A stretch of DNA of 64,000 nucleotides from Pseudomonas yamanorum (lineage in GTDB: Bacteria; Pseudomonadota; Gammaproteobacteria; Pseudomonadales; Pseudomonadaceae): positions 1,116,001-1,180,000 of the forward strand of contig NZ_LT629793.1 of NCBI RefSeq assembly GCF_900105735.1, read 5' to 3'. Below the pieces are notes generated by a model. The model was not told the DNA's origin. It ran no database searches and saw only the letters and a list, made by a program, of their open reading frames with translations. The translations under genes were made by a program, and so were the position numbers. Numbering within the stretch: position 1 is the first letter of the stretch; the number at the start of each line of letters is the position of its first letter. This document shows positions 18,564-27,454 of this stretch, piece after piece.

Positions 18564-19384
18564 AGCCATCGCGGCGACGAGAGATGGCGCAGGAAGCGGT
18601 TCGTTCAGGTCGATGCAGTATCAAGCTCGCGTGCCTGGCCTTCGGGGTCAGCATCACGTGCTATCGCTATCAATCGCGCCTATCGCCTGAAAACGCCGAG
18701 ATCGCCGATCACCTGATCCGACTCACGCATAACCAGCGCAATTGGGGGGTTGGCTTGTGTTTTCTGTACCTGCGCAACGTGAAGGGCTATGGCTGGAACC
18801 ATAAACGGGTGTATCGGATCTACCGCGAGCTGGAACTGAATCTGCGGATCAAGCCGCGTAAGCGCATCGTGCGCGAGAAGCCTGAACCGCTGGCCGTTCC
18901 GCCGGCAGCCAACCAGTGTTGGTCGATGGATTTCATGCACGATCAGTTAGCTGATGGACGCAGCTTTCGGGTTTTTAATCTGATTGACGACTTCAACCGC
19001 GAAGCCCTGGGCATGGAGATTTATTTATCGCTACAAACTGAGCGCGTGGTGCGTACGCTGGATCAGGTCATTGAATGGCGTGGTAAACCGCAGGCGATCC
19101 GCAGCGATAACGGCCCAGAATTCATCAGTGCCAAGCTCGCTGAGTGGGCGAAGAAACGAGGTATCCGCCTGGACTTTATTCAACCGGGTAATCCACAGCA
19201 GAATGCTTACGTTGAACGTTATAACCGGACTGTGCGCTATGACTGGCTGGGACATTACTTGTTTGAGTCTATAGCCGAAGTTTAGGACTATGGTACGAAC
19301 TGGATCTGGACATACAATCACGAGCGCCCGAATATGGCCCTCGGCGGCATTACCCCAAAACAGAAGTTGGCCCTGGTGGCCTGA
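18557..19384 (+). pseudogene. IS3-family OrfB (DDE transposase) with an in-frame TAG
   Basis: The frame encodes the integrase-type catalytic core: first Asp in [10 protein letters not shown], second Asp in [11 protein letters not shown], Glu in [17 protein letters not shown] codon at 19283-19285 (after FESIAEV) interrupts it; beyond it DYGTNWIWTYNHERPNMALG continues in frame to TGA at 19384. The inverted copy at 41 kb carries the same TAG at the same place, so it was fixed before duplication or copied with it. All three catalytic residues lie before the stop. Confidence 0.82.
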
Positions 19385-19455
19385 GGTCTACTTCCGGTGA
19401 GGTTTAGGAATGGGGGGATACCCTCTACGTTGCCATATTCAATACGGCCAGCATA

Positions 19456-19475
19456 AAGCCGCCTCATGGGCGGCT
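19456..19475 (-). terminator. Candidate terminator downstream of the ubiquitin-like gene
   Basis: On the minus strand AGCCGCC, 5-nt loop, GGCGGCT, then TTTATG, about 105 nt past the stop codon of the ubiquitin-like gene. The T run is short, so strength is uncertain. Confidence 0.5.
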
Positions 19476-19578
19476 CGTTGTCATATCAGCAGGACAGTCA
19501 AGTCAGATGATCACCCACACCGTCCATGGTCATCACCTTACTGGGGGGAGTTCAATGCGCCGCCTACTAGTTTCATCC

Positions 19579-19800
19579 TCACAGTTGCAGCTTGCAGAGT
19601 AATGTCGCATTGCCCCCCACACTATAATCCGACAACGTGTATCCATCTTCGAGCAACCTTGTAGAAAGATACAGCCGTTGCTGATCTGGCGGTATCCCCT
19701 CCCTGTCCTGAATTATTGCTTTGATATTCTCGATCGTATCGGAAGGGTCACACTCTACTGAGATGGTTTTGTTTGTAATCATTGCGATGAAAATGTTCAT
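19579..19800 (-). CDS. Ubiquitin-like protein without the C-terminal Gly-Gly
   Basis: 73 residues aligning without gaps to eukaryotic ubiquitin positions 1-73; by hand count 43 of 73 are identical. The best blocks are [17 protein letters not shown] and LEDG-TLSDY. Lys11 and Lys27 are kept; Lys6 is Ala, Lys29 Ile, Lys33 Arg, Lys48 Arg and Lys63 Gly. Ile44 of the hydrophobic patch is Tyr. The frame ends ...KLQL then TGA; the next codon is GGA, so the conjugating tail is cut exactly where Arg74-Gly75-Gly76 would follow. The ATG lies at the junction with Mu-like portal DNA and no good Shine-Dalgarno is seen; an open frame runs on upstream to 20001 through antisense phage DNA. Homology to ubiquitin is very strong; expression and role are unknown. 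Confidence 0.85.
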   Translation of the reverse strand: MNIFIAMITNKTISVECDPSDTIENIKAIIQDREGIPPDQQRLYLSTRLLEDGYTLSDYSVGGNATLLCKLQL

Positions 19801-20808
19801 GTAGATGACGCCGGGTTGAGCGGTGAGCTGTGCGACCCAAAACGCTTTGTCGTGGCACGTCAGGATGCGACCTACAACAATCCCTACGGTTTTGCCGACC
19901 TGTCGATGTGCTTCTGGCCGGTGATTTTCATGAAGGGTGGCCTGAAGTTCTGGGTGCAGTTCACCGAGAAATACGGCTCGCCCTGGCTGATCGGCAAGCA
20001 TCCACGCGGGGCGACCACCAGCGAGACCGATCTGCTGCTCGACAGCCTGGAGGCCATGGTGCAGGACGCCGTGGCAGTGATCCCCAACGATTCCAGTGTC
20101 GAGATCAAGGAAGCCTCGGGCAAAGGTGCCAGCGCCGACGTCTATGAAAACCTGCTGATGTACTGCCGCAGCGAAATCAACATCGCCTTGCTGGGCCAGA
20201 ACCAGACCACCGAAGCCTCGGCCAACAAGGCCAGCGCCACGGCAGGCTTTGAGGTGACCAAGGATATTCGTGACGGCGACAAGGGCATTGTCACGGCCAC
20301 GATGAACGCCATTATCCGCCTGGTGGTCGACCTGAACTTTGGCACGGACGTAGCGGCGCCCGTGTACCAGCTTTGGGAACAGGAGGAAATCGACAAGGTA
20401 CTGGCCGACCGGGACAAGTCGCTGACCGAGTCCGGCGTGCAGTTCACCACCCAGTACTGGATGCGCACCTACAACCTGCAGGAAGGTGATCTGATCGAGC
20501 CACCGGCACCGGTGGCCCAGACGGCGGAGTTTGCCGAGTCAGGCCTCAAACCTGTACTCGATCAGTTCGCCCTTGATCAGGCCATCGACAGCTTGCCCGC
20601 CGAGCTGCTGCAGGAGCAGGCCGAGCAGATCATGGCGCCGCTGATCGATGCCCTGCTGCAGGCCCGATCCGATAGCGATGCCTTGGGTTTGCTCGCCGAA
20701 GCCTTTCCGACACTGGACGATCAGGCGCTGCAGCAGAAGCTGACCAACCTGCTGTTCATCGCCAACACCAGGGGCCGTCTCAGCGCTCTGGCGGATCGGG
20801 AAGACTGA
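19801..20808 (+). pseudogene. Mu-like phage portal protein (gp29/DUF935), N-terminally truncated
   Basis: About 330 residues are left of a family usually around 500. Recognisable parts are [14 protein letters not shown] at the break, [13 protein letters not shown], the stretch [18 protein letters not shown] and the C-terminal helical tail. Its 5' end is replaced by the ubiquitin-like gene on the other strand. It lies 1-2 nt upstream of the minor head gene, as in Mu-like late operons. In an intact phage it forms the dodecameric portal at the capsid vertex. Confidence 0.82.
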
Positions 20809-20809
20809 C

Positions 20810-21637
20810 ATGGCCAACTTCAAAACCCCGAACCCTGCGGATCTGAAAGCCATCTTCGGACTGGAGCCCGCCGCTGCAGTTGCCTACCTGAAATCCAAGG
20901 GGTACACGATCACCTGGGACTGGCGCGACATGCTCGACCAGGCACATGACCAGTCCTTCACCGTGGCCAAGGCGATGCGCCTGGATCTGCTGTCGGATAT
21001 TCGCGCCGCATTGGAAACGGCAGCACTGGACGGCCAGACCCTCACCCAGTTCACGGCCAACCTGCAACCGGTACTGGAAGCCCAGGGCTGGTGGGGTAAA
21101 CAGGTCATCGTCGACAGTCAGGGCAACGGCGAGCTGGTGCAACTGGGCAGCCCGCGCCGCTTACGCACCATCTACCAGACCAACCTGCAGAGCGCCTACA
21201 TGGCCGGTCGTAAGGCCAACATGGAAGAAAGCGCCGACACCCATCCGTACTGGATGTACATCGCCATCCTCGATGGCAAGACCCGGCCCAGTCACCGCGC
21301 GCTGCATGGCCAGGTGTTTCGTCATGACGACCCGATCTGGGCCGCGATCTTCCCGCCCAACGGGTTCAACTGCCGTTGTCGAGTGGTAGCGCTGAGCGAG
21401 GCGGCGGTACGCCGTCGTGGTTTGAAGGTGGTCTCCAGTGAAGGCCGAATGTTCACCGAGACTGTGGAAACCGGCGTCGACAAGCGCACTGGTGAGATCC
21501 GCACCGCGCCGGTCACTGGCATTCGTTTAACCGATGCGGCAGGCAAGCCCATCACATTCCGTACCGATCCGGGTTTCAACCATGCGCCCGGTACCGGACT
21601 GGCCGACATGCTCAAACGCAAAGAAGACGCCGCTTAG
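20810..21637 (+). CDS. Mu-like minor head protein (gp30/gpF-like, SPP1 gp7 fold)
   Basis: 275 residues. The C-terminal half carries the phage head morphogenesis motif: IYQTNLQSAYMAGRKANME, then PYWMYIAILDGKTRPSHRAL, HG-VF and FPPNGFNCRCRVVALS with the conserved N-C-R-C. ATG overlaps the portal stop (TGACATG). It appears intact, but the surrounding phage is a remnant, so it is a prophage relic rather than a working capsid operon. Confidence 0.88.
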   Translation: MANFKTPNPADLKAIFGLEPAAAVAYLKSKGYTITWDWRDMLDQAHDQSFTVAKAMRLDLLSDIRAALETAALDGQTLTQFTANLQPVLEAQGWWGKQVIVDSQGNGELVQLGSPRRLRTIYQTNLQSAYMAGRKANMEESADTHPYWMYIAILDGKTRPSHRALHGQVFRHDDPIWAAIFPPNGFNCRCRVVALSEAAVRRRGLKVVSSEGRMFTETVETGVDKRTGEIRTAPVTGIRLTDAAGKPITFRTDPGFNHAPGTGLADMLKRKEDAA

Positions 21638-21647
21638 GAGATTTGAA

Positions 21648-22124
21648 ATGCTCACAGTCAATTTGGATCACCAACGCCTGCTGGAGACATTGCGCCAAGT
21701 CGAGTGGGCCATTAGTGACGTTGCGCCGCTGATGCGTGGCATGGCCACCGAACTGCTCAGCCAGACCGAGGAAAACTTCGAGGAGCAAGGACGCCCCGAG
21801 TGGCAGCCACTGTCCGATGTCACCACGGAACGCCGGGCCAAGCGGGGTAACTGGCCGGGACAGATCCTGCAGGTCAGCTCGGCAGGTCTCGCCGCTTCGA
21901 TTAGCACGCAGTCCGATGACAGCTCGGCGATGGTTGGCAGCAACAAACCCTATGCCGCCATGATGCAGTTCGGTGGAAGTCAGTCCGACTTCCCGCACCT
22001 GTGGGGCGATATACCGGGGCGTCCGTATCTGCCCATGGATACCGAGGGGCAGCTGCAACCGGAGACGGAGGAAGCGCTTCTGGATTTGGCGCTGGGCCAT
22101 CTGGAAAAAGCCGCTCGCCTGTGA
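21648..22124 (+). CDS. Mu-like virion morphogenesis protein (gpG-like)
   Basis: 158 residues from the ATG preceded by TAGGAGATTTGAA (good Shine-Dalgarno). Family features: MRGMATELLSQTEENFEEQG near the start, then W-P-L-S, GQILQVSSAGLAASISTQ, ...SNKPYAAMMQFGG and IPGRPYLPMD. It follows the minor head gene as in Mu-like phages (gp31 position), where it acts in head-tail assembly. No damage is visible. Confidence 0.85.
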   Translation: MLTVNLDHQRLLETLRQVEWAISDVAPLMRGMATELLSQTEENFEEQGRPEWQPLSDVTTERRAKRGNWPGQILQVSSAGLAASISTQSDDSSAMVGSNKPYAAMMQFGGSQSDFPHLWGDIPGRPYLPMDTEGQLQPETEEALLDLALGHLEKAARL

Positions 22125-22562
22125 GGCCTTTTGTGGCCTCGCTGTCAGCGAGCGGCTGCGGTTCATCGAACCTGAGGGGAGAATGTTGCTGTAAACGCTT
22201 TATAAAACCTTGCAGGGCTCAGAACAGGTCTGGTGGGGGGCTGACGTTCAGTCATAGCGGACACCTGAGAAAAGTTTCGAACCAAATCAGGAATAAAATA
22301 ACGAGGGCTGCGAGTAATGTCGGAGGTTGTGGCTTCATTGTTATCTCGGACTACACAGTGGATGAACGGTCACCCTAGATCCGCAAAGCCCTGCTGCTCT
22401 CCCAGACACGTCCCAAAACATCGCCATCTAAATCTTGGGTTACATATTTCACTTTGGTGACGCCTGTCCGTCGATTCAACGTTCACCCTTTAAACTCGTT
22501 TAAAAGCCCCGCGTCCCTCAGCGGTTCAGGCTGTGCGTATCACTTCCAGGCAGCGCACAGCC
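22125..22562. other. Prophage intergenic stretch without a supported gene
   Basis: 438 nt between the virion morphogenesis and protease genes. No domain or convincing start is seen. Confidence 0.4.
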
Positions 22563-22955
22563 ATGAAACCACTGCACATTTTCAAGCCGGGAACGCACAC
22601 CGCCATGAGTGGTGTCGCCTTCGAGTTCAGCGAGTCCGATATCGCCGCCACGGTTCGGGCTTACGACCCGATCTTGCACGAAGCACCTCTGGTCATTGGT
22701 CACCCCAAACACGATGCGCCCGCAGCCGGTTGGGTCAAGTCGTTGTCCGCCACCGCCGAAGGGTTGAACGCCGAACCACAACAGGTGGACGCCGCGTTCG
22801 CTGAACAGTTGAGCAAAGGCAGCTACAAAAAAATCTCCGCCTCTTTCTATCACCCCGATGCACCGGGCAATCCGGTACCGGGCGCGTACTACCTGCGCCA
22901 TGTCGGATTTCTCGGCGCTCAGCCATGGGCCATGCTGGACGGCGTCGAAAAGTAG
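22563..22955 (+). pseudogene. Mu-like protease/scaffold protein (gpI), N-terminal fragment
   Basis: The ~130 residues match the start of the Mu I protease: KPLHIFKPGTHTAMSG, then YDP-LHEAPLVIGHPKHDAPA, AGWVKSL and KISASFYHPD...YYLRHVGFLGA. The family is about 350 residues. The frame stops where the DNA passes into the 3' part of a P2-like terminase gene on the opposite strand, within about 22925-22955. Confidence 0.82.
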
Positions 22956-23784
22956 GTTTTACGCCACTTCTTGTGCATCGCAATGCACGAGGCAACCTTG
23001 TTCAGCTCCTCAAACTTGAACGTCCAGAAAAATTCGTCAAAGTAGAAATTGCCGTGGTAGCCCTGGGCGGTGCGTGCGTTGGTGCCCAAGAAAAGCAGTT
23101 CGGCGCCGCTGGGCAATACGATGGGATCGCCCGTCAGCTCGACGCCGATCACCTCGCGGGCAAATGCCTGGATATACCCCCGGAACAGATAGGCAAGGTT
23201 TTTCGATGCGGACCAGAAGATTTGATTGCGCCCGGTCTCCAGAGCATCAAGAAACGCCTCACGGGCAAAATAGTAGGTCGCGCCGATCTGCCGGCTCTTG
23301 AGGATGACGCGGGTGCGCTGATTGCCAGCCCGGTACCAGTCTTTCTGGTAGTCGAAACAGCCGTCGATAAACGCTTCGCGCAGCAGCTCAATCTGTTCTT
23401 CGCTGATGTCGTTTTTCGGGGTCTTTTTCTTCGGGCCTTCGTTGCGTTTAGCCAGGTTCGGGTTGAGTTCGGTTTCGGTACCGCCGCTCTGGAAGCGGTG
23501 TATAGGGCCTGGCGCTCTAGCTGGCAGTGCAGCAGGTCAATTTCCTTGAAGTCGCCGCCAGACTTGCGCTCCTTGAGGATCAATTGCACCAGGCGCGCCT
23601 CCAGCGCCCCGCCGATAAGCGCCACGTTATCGGCCCGGTCCCACTCGTCACGGACCTTACAGCTGTGTAGCGTTTTTTCCTTTTCGCCCGTAGCCTCTGC
23701 AATCTCGCAGATGCGCCAGCCCATCCAGTACAGAAATTTGGATTGGCGCCGTGGATCGATAGCGAGCAGTTCAGTCGTAGTCAT
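22919..23784 (-). pseudogene. P2-like terminase large subunit (gpP), frameshifted and truncated
   Basis: The N-terminal part (from 23784) reads DPRRQSKFLYWMGWRICEIA...GEKEKTLHSCK and LLHCQLERQ, typical of P2 gpP. Near 23500 the frame shifts; the other frame continues with the ATPase region ([20 protein letters not shown], then [18 protein letters not shown]) and [39 protein letters not shown] with the Walker B-like acidic pair. It ends at STPSSMAHG, about half of the ~590-residue family. Its orientation against the scaffold gene (QP leftward, ON rightward) is that of P2. Confidence 0.85.
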
Positions 23785-23939
23785 GGCCGCGATGCTGCCG
23801 CCCGCGCCTACGAGTCAGTAGTGCCGCCCCTTGTAGGATCGCCTCCTACAACCCCGCCCCCGTTGCCGCAACTCGCACGCCTCCCGACCATGCCCCTCAT
23901 TGCACCGCACTTAGCGCCCAAGCATTGAGGATTCCCGGC

Positions 23940-24773
23940 ATGAAAAAATTTCGCAGCAATTGGTTCCGTGTCGCCGTCGAGAGCGCTACCTCGGACAAAC
24001 GCACCATCAAACGCAGCTGGCTCGAACAGGCGTCCAAAAACTTCAACCCTGCCACCTATGGCGCCCGCATCTGGCTGGAGCACTTCCGTAGCCTGTTGTA
24101 CGACAGTCCATTCAAAGCCTACGGCGACGTGCTGGCGGTCAATACCGAAGAGGTCGAAATCAACGGCCAGAAGAAATTGGCTATGTTCGCCAAGGTCGAG
24201 CCGACGCCCGAGCTGATCGCTATGAACAAGGCCAAGCAGAAGGTCTACACCTCCATCGAAATCGACGAGAGCTTCGCCGACACCGGAGAGGCCTACATCG
24301 CAGGTCTGGCGGTGACCGACTCCCCTGCCAGCCTGGGCACCGACGTGCTGGCCTTCTCTGCGCAAAAACCCGATAGCAGCCCGTTCAAGGACCGCCATTA
24401 CTCCGCGACCTCCATGTTCACCGAGGCCGTCGAAACCGAACTTACTTTCGAAGAGTTCGAAGAAAAGCCCGGCATCGGCGCCCAACTGCTCAGCACCGTC
24501 AAAGGGCTGCCCACCGGCAAGCAGGCAAAGGACGACACAGAATTCAGCCAGATCGGCGAAGCCGTACAAACCCTCGCCGAGCACGTCAAGGATCTGCCCG
24601 AGCAACTGGCAGCCGAGAAGAAATTCTCAGGAGTGCTGAAAACTCAGCTCGATCAGGTCAGCACTGATCTTCAGGCCCTGAAAACCAAACTTTCCAACAC
24701 CCAGGACCACAGCCAACAAGAACGCCCCCCAGGTGTCCGGCGCGGCCGCGACCTGGTCGTAACCGACTGCTGA
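23940..24773 (+). CDS. P2-like capsid scaffold/protease (gpO)
   Basis: 277 residues from the ATG of MKKFRSNWFRVAVE. P2 gpO is about 284 residues with an N-terminal serine protease and a C-terminal scaffold. Seen here: KRSWLEQASKNFNPATYGAR, then LEHFR, KPTPELIAMNK-like segment with KVYTSIEID, the FADTGEAYIAGLAVTDSPAS region with its catalytic Ser, and a helical tail (LAAEKKFSGVLKTQLDQVST). The terminal TDC is typical. The frame is intact, with a 10-C tract just downstream (24791-24800), before the capsid gene. Confidence 0.85.
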   Translation: MKKFRSNWFRVAVESATSDKRTIKRSWLEQASKNFNPATYGARIWLEHFRSLLYDSPFKAYGDVLAVNTEEVEINGQKKLAMFAKVEPTPELIAMNKAKQKVYTSIEIDESFADTGEAYIAGLAVTDSPASLGTDVLAFSAQKPDSSPFKDRHYSATSMFTEAVETELTFEEFEEKPGIGAQLLSTVKGLPTGKQAKDDTEFSQIGEAVQTLAEHVKDLPEQLAAEKKFSGVLKTQLDQVSTDLQALKTKLSNTQDHSQQERPPGVRRGRDLVVTDC

Positions 24774-24821
24774 CAGTCAGCTTACTACCGCCCCCCCCCC
24801 GAATCACGAAGGACGATCACT

Positions 24822-25295
24822 ATGCGTAATGACACACGAGTTTTATTCAACGCCTACCTGAAACAGCTTGCACAGCTGCATGGCGTGAGCGACGTAACCA
24901 CCAAGTTCACCGCCGAGCCAAGCGTTGCCCAGACACTGGAAACCCGTATTCAGGATTCCAGCGCGTTTCTGCGCTCCATCAATATCTACGGTGTGTCTGA
25001 GCAGTCAGGTGAAAAAGTCGACATCGGTATCGACGGGACTGTCGCGAGTACCACCGCCCCCCCTGAAAGACCGTGTGCCACGTGACCCAAGCGGTCTGGA
25101 CAATCGCGGGATGTGTTCACCCAGACCAACTTCGATACCGTTCTGCGCTATCAGAAGCAGGATCAGTGGGCGAAACTCAAGGACTTCCAGGCGCGTATTC
25201 GTGACGCGATCATCAAGGCGCAAGCACTGAACCGGATCATGAGCGGTTGGAACAGTACCAGCCGTGCCACCACCTACGACCCAAATTTGGCGGTG
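24822..25295 (+). pseudogene. P2-like major capsid protein (gpN), frameshifted and truncated
   Basis: The start matches gpN: MRNDTRVLFNAYLKQLAQLH, then FTAEPSVAQTLETRIQDSS and INIYGVSEQSGEKVDI. The frame breaks at a C7 run (25057-25063), continues as LKDRVPRDPSGLDNRG in another frame, loses one more base near 25110, and resumes as FTQTNFDTVLRYQKQDQWAK...DAIIKAQALNRIMSGWN. It ends after ~155 of ~355 residues where a tRNA-like remnant begins. It is non-functional as written. Confidence 0.83.
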
Positions 25296-25312
25296 AAGGA
25301 GAGATTCGAACC
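25288..25312 (-). other. tRNA-Ser-like 3'-end remnant (possible attachment-site fragment)
   Basis: On the minus strand the segment reads GGTTCGAAT, CTCTCCTTCACCG, CCA: a T-loop consensus, the 3' half of a T-stem, an acceptor strand with discriminator G, and CCA, in the spacing of tRNA-Ser 3' ends. The 5' side of the T-stem does not pair, so only the 3' end is present. Such fragments mark integration sites of phages and islands. It lies exactly at the end of the P2-like capsid relic. Confidence 0.45.
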
Positions 25313-25745
25313 GCAGGTACTCATACGAACAATGATCCCTCTTGAGCAGAATGTTCGTTATTTTTTGTGAGCACCGTGTCGATAATTTCGTAAGGCGTTA
25401 GATGAGGGCAGTACAACGGTTTGCGATTGCGCCACCAAATCACTCATGCCAGTACTGCACCACTTACTCCTAATGATTGGACGTCTCACCCTATAACGCC
25501 GACTAAATTGTTGCTGCCGTAAATTCAATCAGCCACCCACTTAAGTCGCTCATACATCGGAACTCTTGAACCTAGGAAATGGTTAGCCCATCCGCCAGTC
25601 CGATGGGACTGGCTAGCAAAAGCTTATCACTAACGTATCACCCACACACGGTGGACATCGCTCGTCGTGCTGACAATACTGAGTTCAACTCGAGCACGCA
25701 ATCGAATGAGCGTTCTGACTGAATCCACTTTGGCTCAGCAGGGAG
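25308..25745. repeat. Diverged ~420-bp repeat, copy 1
   Basis: Direct repeat of 40626-41036, from CGAACCGCAGGTACT to CTGAATCCAC. Long identical blocks include GCGCCGACTAAATTGTTGCT-like and CCACACACGRTGGACATCGC segments, with substitutions and small indels between. The last ~45 codons before a shared TGA are mostly conserved between copies (HTVDIARRADN, EFNSS), so it may be the 3' end of a decayed gene. Identity unknown. Confidence 0.7.
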
Positions 25746-25849
25746 CAATCCAGACAAATCCCATGGCGGCCACCCGAAGTCCTGCGCAAAATTATACCTT
25801 CTATCGCTATCCCTAGGGACAATTTCCCGACAACTTTTCAATAACCGAG

Positions 25850-26233
25850 ATGAGCAAAATGCCTGCAACCAGTGCCTTGCTGTGTCTAGCCTTAAATATT
25901 TACCACGAAGCGCGCGGCGAACCTAAACAGGGGCAGATCGCAGTTGGAATGGTGACAATGAACCGAGCCCTCTGGGATTCAGACGCTGTGTGCGAAGTGG
26001 TCTATGCGCCTGATCAGTTTTCTTGGACCCGAACACTTCGAAATAGCCAGTTGAAAGAACCCTATGCTTGGCAAAATGCGCGGCGCGTTGCTCGCGCTAT
26101 TCTTGAGGGGGAATACAGCGACAATACACAAGGTGCCACGCATTTCCATACTCCGAGCGTGAGCCCGGCATGGAGGAATGAATTACAACGCACGCAAAAA
26201 ATAGGCAACCACATCTTTTACACTAGCAGCTAG
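25850..26233 (+). CDS. SleB-like cell-wall hydrolase (Hydrolase_2 family)
   Basis: 127 residues matching the SleB/CwlJ catalytic domain: LCLALNIYHEARGEP with the catalytic Glu, GQIAVGMVTMNR, YAPDQFSWT and the end GATHFHTPSVSPAW...RTQKIGNHIFY. The N-terminus is short (MSKMPATS), without a signal peptide. Family members are lytic transglycosylases or amidases acting on peptidoglycan, and small ones of this type occur in phage lysis modules. Lying next to a prophage scar, a phage origin is likely; an in-frame CGAGATGAGC gives only a weak ribosome-binding site. Confidence 0.82.
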   Translation: MSKMPATSALLCLALNIYHEARGEPKQGQIAVGMVTMNRALWDSDAVCEVVYAPDQFSWTRTLRNSQLKEPYAWQNARRVARAILEGEYSDNTQGATHFHTPSVSPAWRNELQRTQKIGNHIFYTSS

Positions 26234-26645
26234 CCATCTAAGCACTTGCACTCCACGCTAGCCATGTACAAGATATACAAGTCGTTTGCGTCAACCATCG
26301 CTACTTAAAATGCTTAGTACTGCAGGCCGGTTAAGTTCGTAATAACTTTTTCGTTTCTAGCGCTGACAACGCCGCTGCACAACCACACCTGCGTGACGAC
26401 AGAGCGCAAGAAAAATAGGCTACGGTGGTGCCAGCACCCTTAAGTAATAGTTGACGTGATTGCATATATGTGCAGCTTTAGGTTCCGAATGTTGAGCCCT
26501 TACTTTAGAGGTGCTAGGTGCTAGGTGCTAGGTGCTAGGTTGGGTCTATTTGAAATAGACATGGTGGTCTAGTTAAGATTTCATGATAAGCATTTGAGAT
26601 TTTTGACCTCGAAAAATTACAATTTAGCGTTTTGACGAGTTGAGC
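26234..26645. other. Intergenic region with a heptanucleotide repeat
   Basis: About 410 nt, no gene seen. It contains a tandem heptamer (26511-26538) and ends with the 8-bp target duplication of the IS66 element. Confidence 0.45.
26511..26538. repeat. Tandem heptamer (GTGCTAG)x4
   Basis: Four perfect head-to-tail copies of GTGCTAG. Seven-nucleotide units change frame on slippage, but no reading frame crosses this site. Confidence 0.9.
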
Positions 26646-26745
26646 GTAAGCGGATGGCGAACACACCTTCAAAATCCCCAGATTAGGGGCGATGGTGTCC
26701 ACCTAAAAATACGTGGACACCATTGTCCTTAATTCAAGGAACACC

Positions 26746-27072
26746 ATGCGCCAGCGCACCTCTTATCCCAAACCCTTTAAGAACCAAGTTGTCCAGGAAT
26801 ACCTCAACCCTGACGTGTCCATCGCCAGCGTGGCCCTGCGGCACGGCATCAACGCCAATCTGGTTCGCAAGTAGATTCCTATCTATCGTGACCGGCAGGC
26901 TTCTGCCTTGCCCGCATTTGTACCGCTGAAGCTTGAGACCGCTGTGGCGACGCCTGCTCAGCACGATGTAGCCCGCATCGATATTTCTTGCGCACAGCGA
27001 ACAGTCACTGTGAACTGGCCGACCTGCGACCCGGACGGCTGTGCCCGCTTTATCAACAGCCTCTTCCAATGA
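26746..27072 (+). pseudogene. tnpA: IS66 TnpA with an internal stop codon
   Basis: About 108 codons. The N-terminal HTH of IS66 Orf1 is clear (YPKPFKNQVVQEYLNPDVSI, ALRHGINANLVRK), then TAG replaces the conserved Trp before IPIYRDR; the frame continues to the usual SLF- end. The stop codon overlaps the tnpB start (AATGA). Confidence 0.82.
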
Positions 27073-27404
27073 TCCGCATCGACGCCATCTGGCTCGCCAC
27101 TGAACCTATGGACATGCGTGCTGGCACTGATACGGCGCTGGCTCGTGTGGTCGCGGTGTTCGGAGCTGCGAAGCCGCACTGCGCTTATCTGTTTGCCAAT
27201 CGCCGCGCCAATCGAATGAAAGTGCTCGTACATGACGGCGTGGGGATCTGGCTGGCAGCGCGCCGCCTGAACCAAGGCAAGTTCCGTTGGCCTGGCACGC
27301 ATCGAGGCCACGAAATTGAACTCGACGCCGAACAACTTCAAGCGCTAGTGCTGGGCCTGCCCTGGCAGCGGGTTGGCGCTAACGGCGTAATTACGTTGCT
27401 CTGA
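27069..27404 (+). CDS. tnpB: IS66 accessory protein TnpB
   Basis: 111 residues, normal for the family (IS66 Orf2). Start MIRIDAIWLATEPMDMRAG; body with CAYLFANRRANRMKVLVHDG and GIWLAARRLNQGKF; C-terminus LDAEQLQALVLGLPWQRVG. It overlaps the end of tnpA by 4 nt and precedes tnpC by 50 nt. It is required for transposition in this family though its biochemical role is not settled. Intact. Confidence 0.9.
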   Translation: MIRIDAIWLATEPMDMRAGTDTALARVVAVFGAAKPHCAYLFANRRANRMKVLVHDGVGIWLAARRLNQGKFRWPGTHRGHEIELDAEQLQALVLGLPWQRVGANGVITLL

Positions 27405-27454
27405 ATCGGGTCTTCCAGCTGCGTCGGGTGGGCTGCTTTGGTAAAATCCACGGC

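Larger units (their letters stand above)
18227..19422 (+). mobile_element. IS3-family element, copy A
   Basis: About 1196 bp bounded by related inverted ends: left GGTAATCCCCCC...ACTCATCAGAAGTAGA, right (read inward) GGTATCCCCCC...CCTCACCGGAAGTAGACC. It holds orfA and orfB in the usual overlapping arrangement with an A-rich slippery stretch before the overlap. A nearly identical copy lies inverted at 41044-42239. No clear target duplication is visible around either copy. Confidence 0.85.

Noticed and set aside
19579..20001. 140-residue fusion of antisense phage sequence with the ubiquitin-like domain
   Set aside because: The first 67 codons are the reverse strand of the Mu-like portal gene; the ubiquitin alignment starts exactly at the internal Met. 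It remains possible only as an accidental transcript.
22925..23821. 298-codon plus-strand frame
   Set aside because: It is the antisense shadow of the P2-like terminase relic, whose minus-strand translation has clear gpP motifs.
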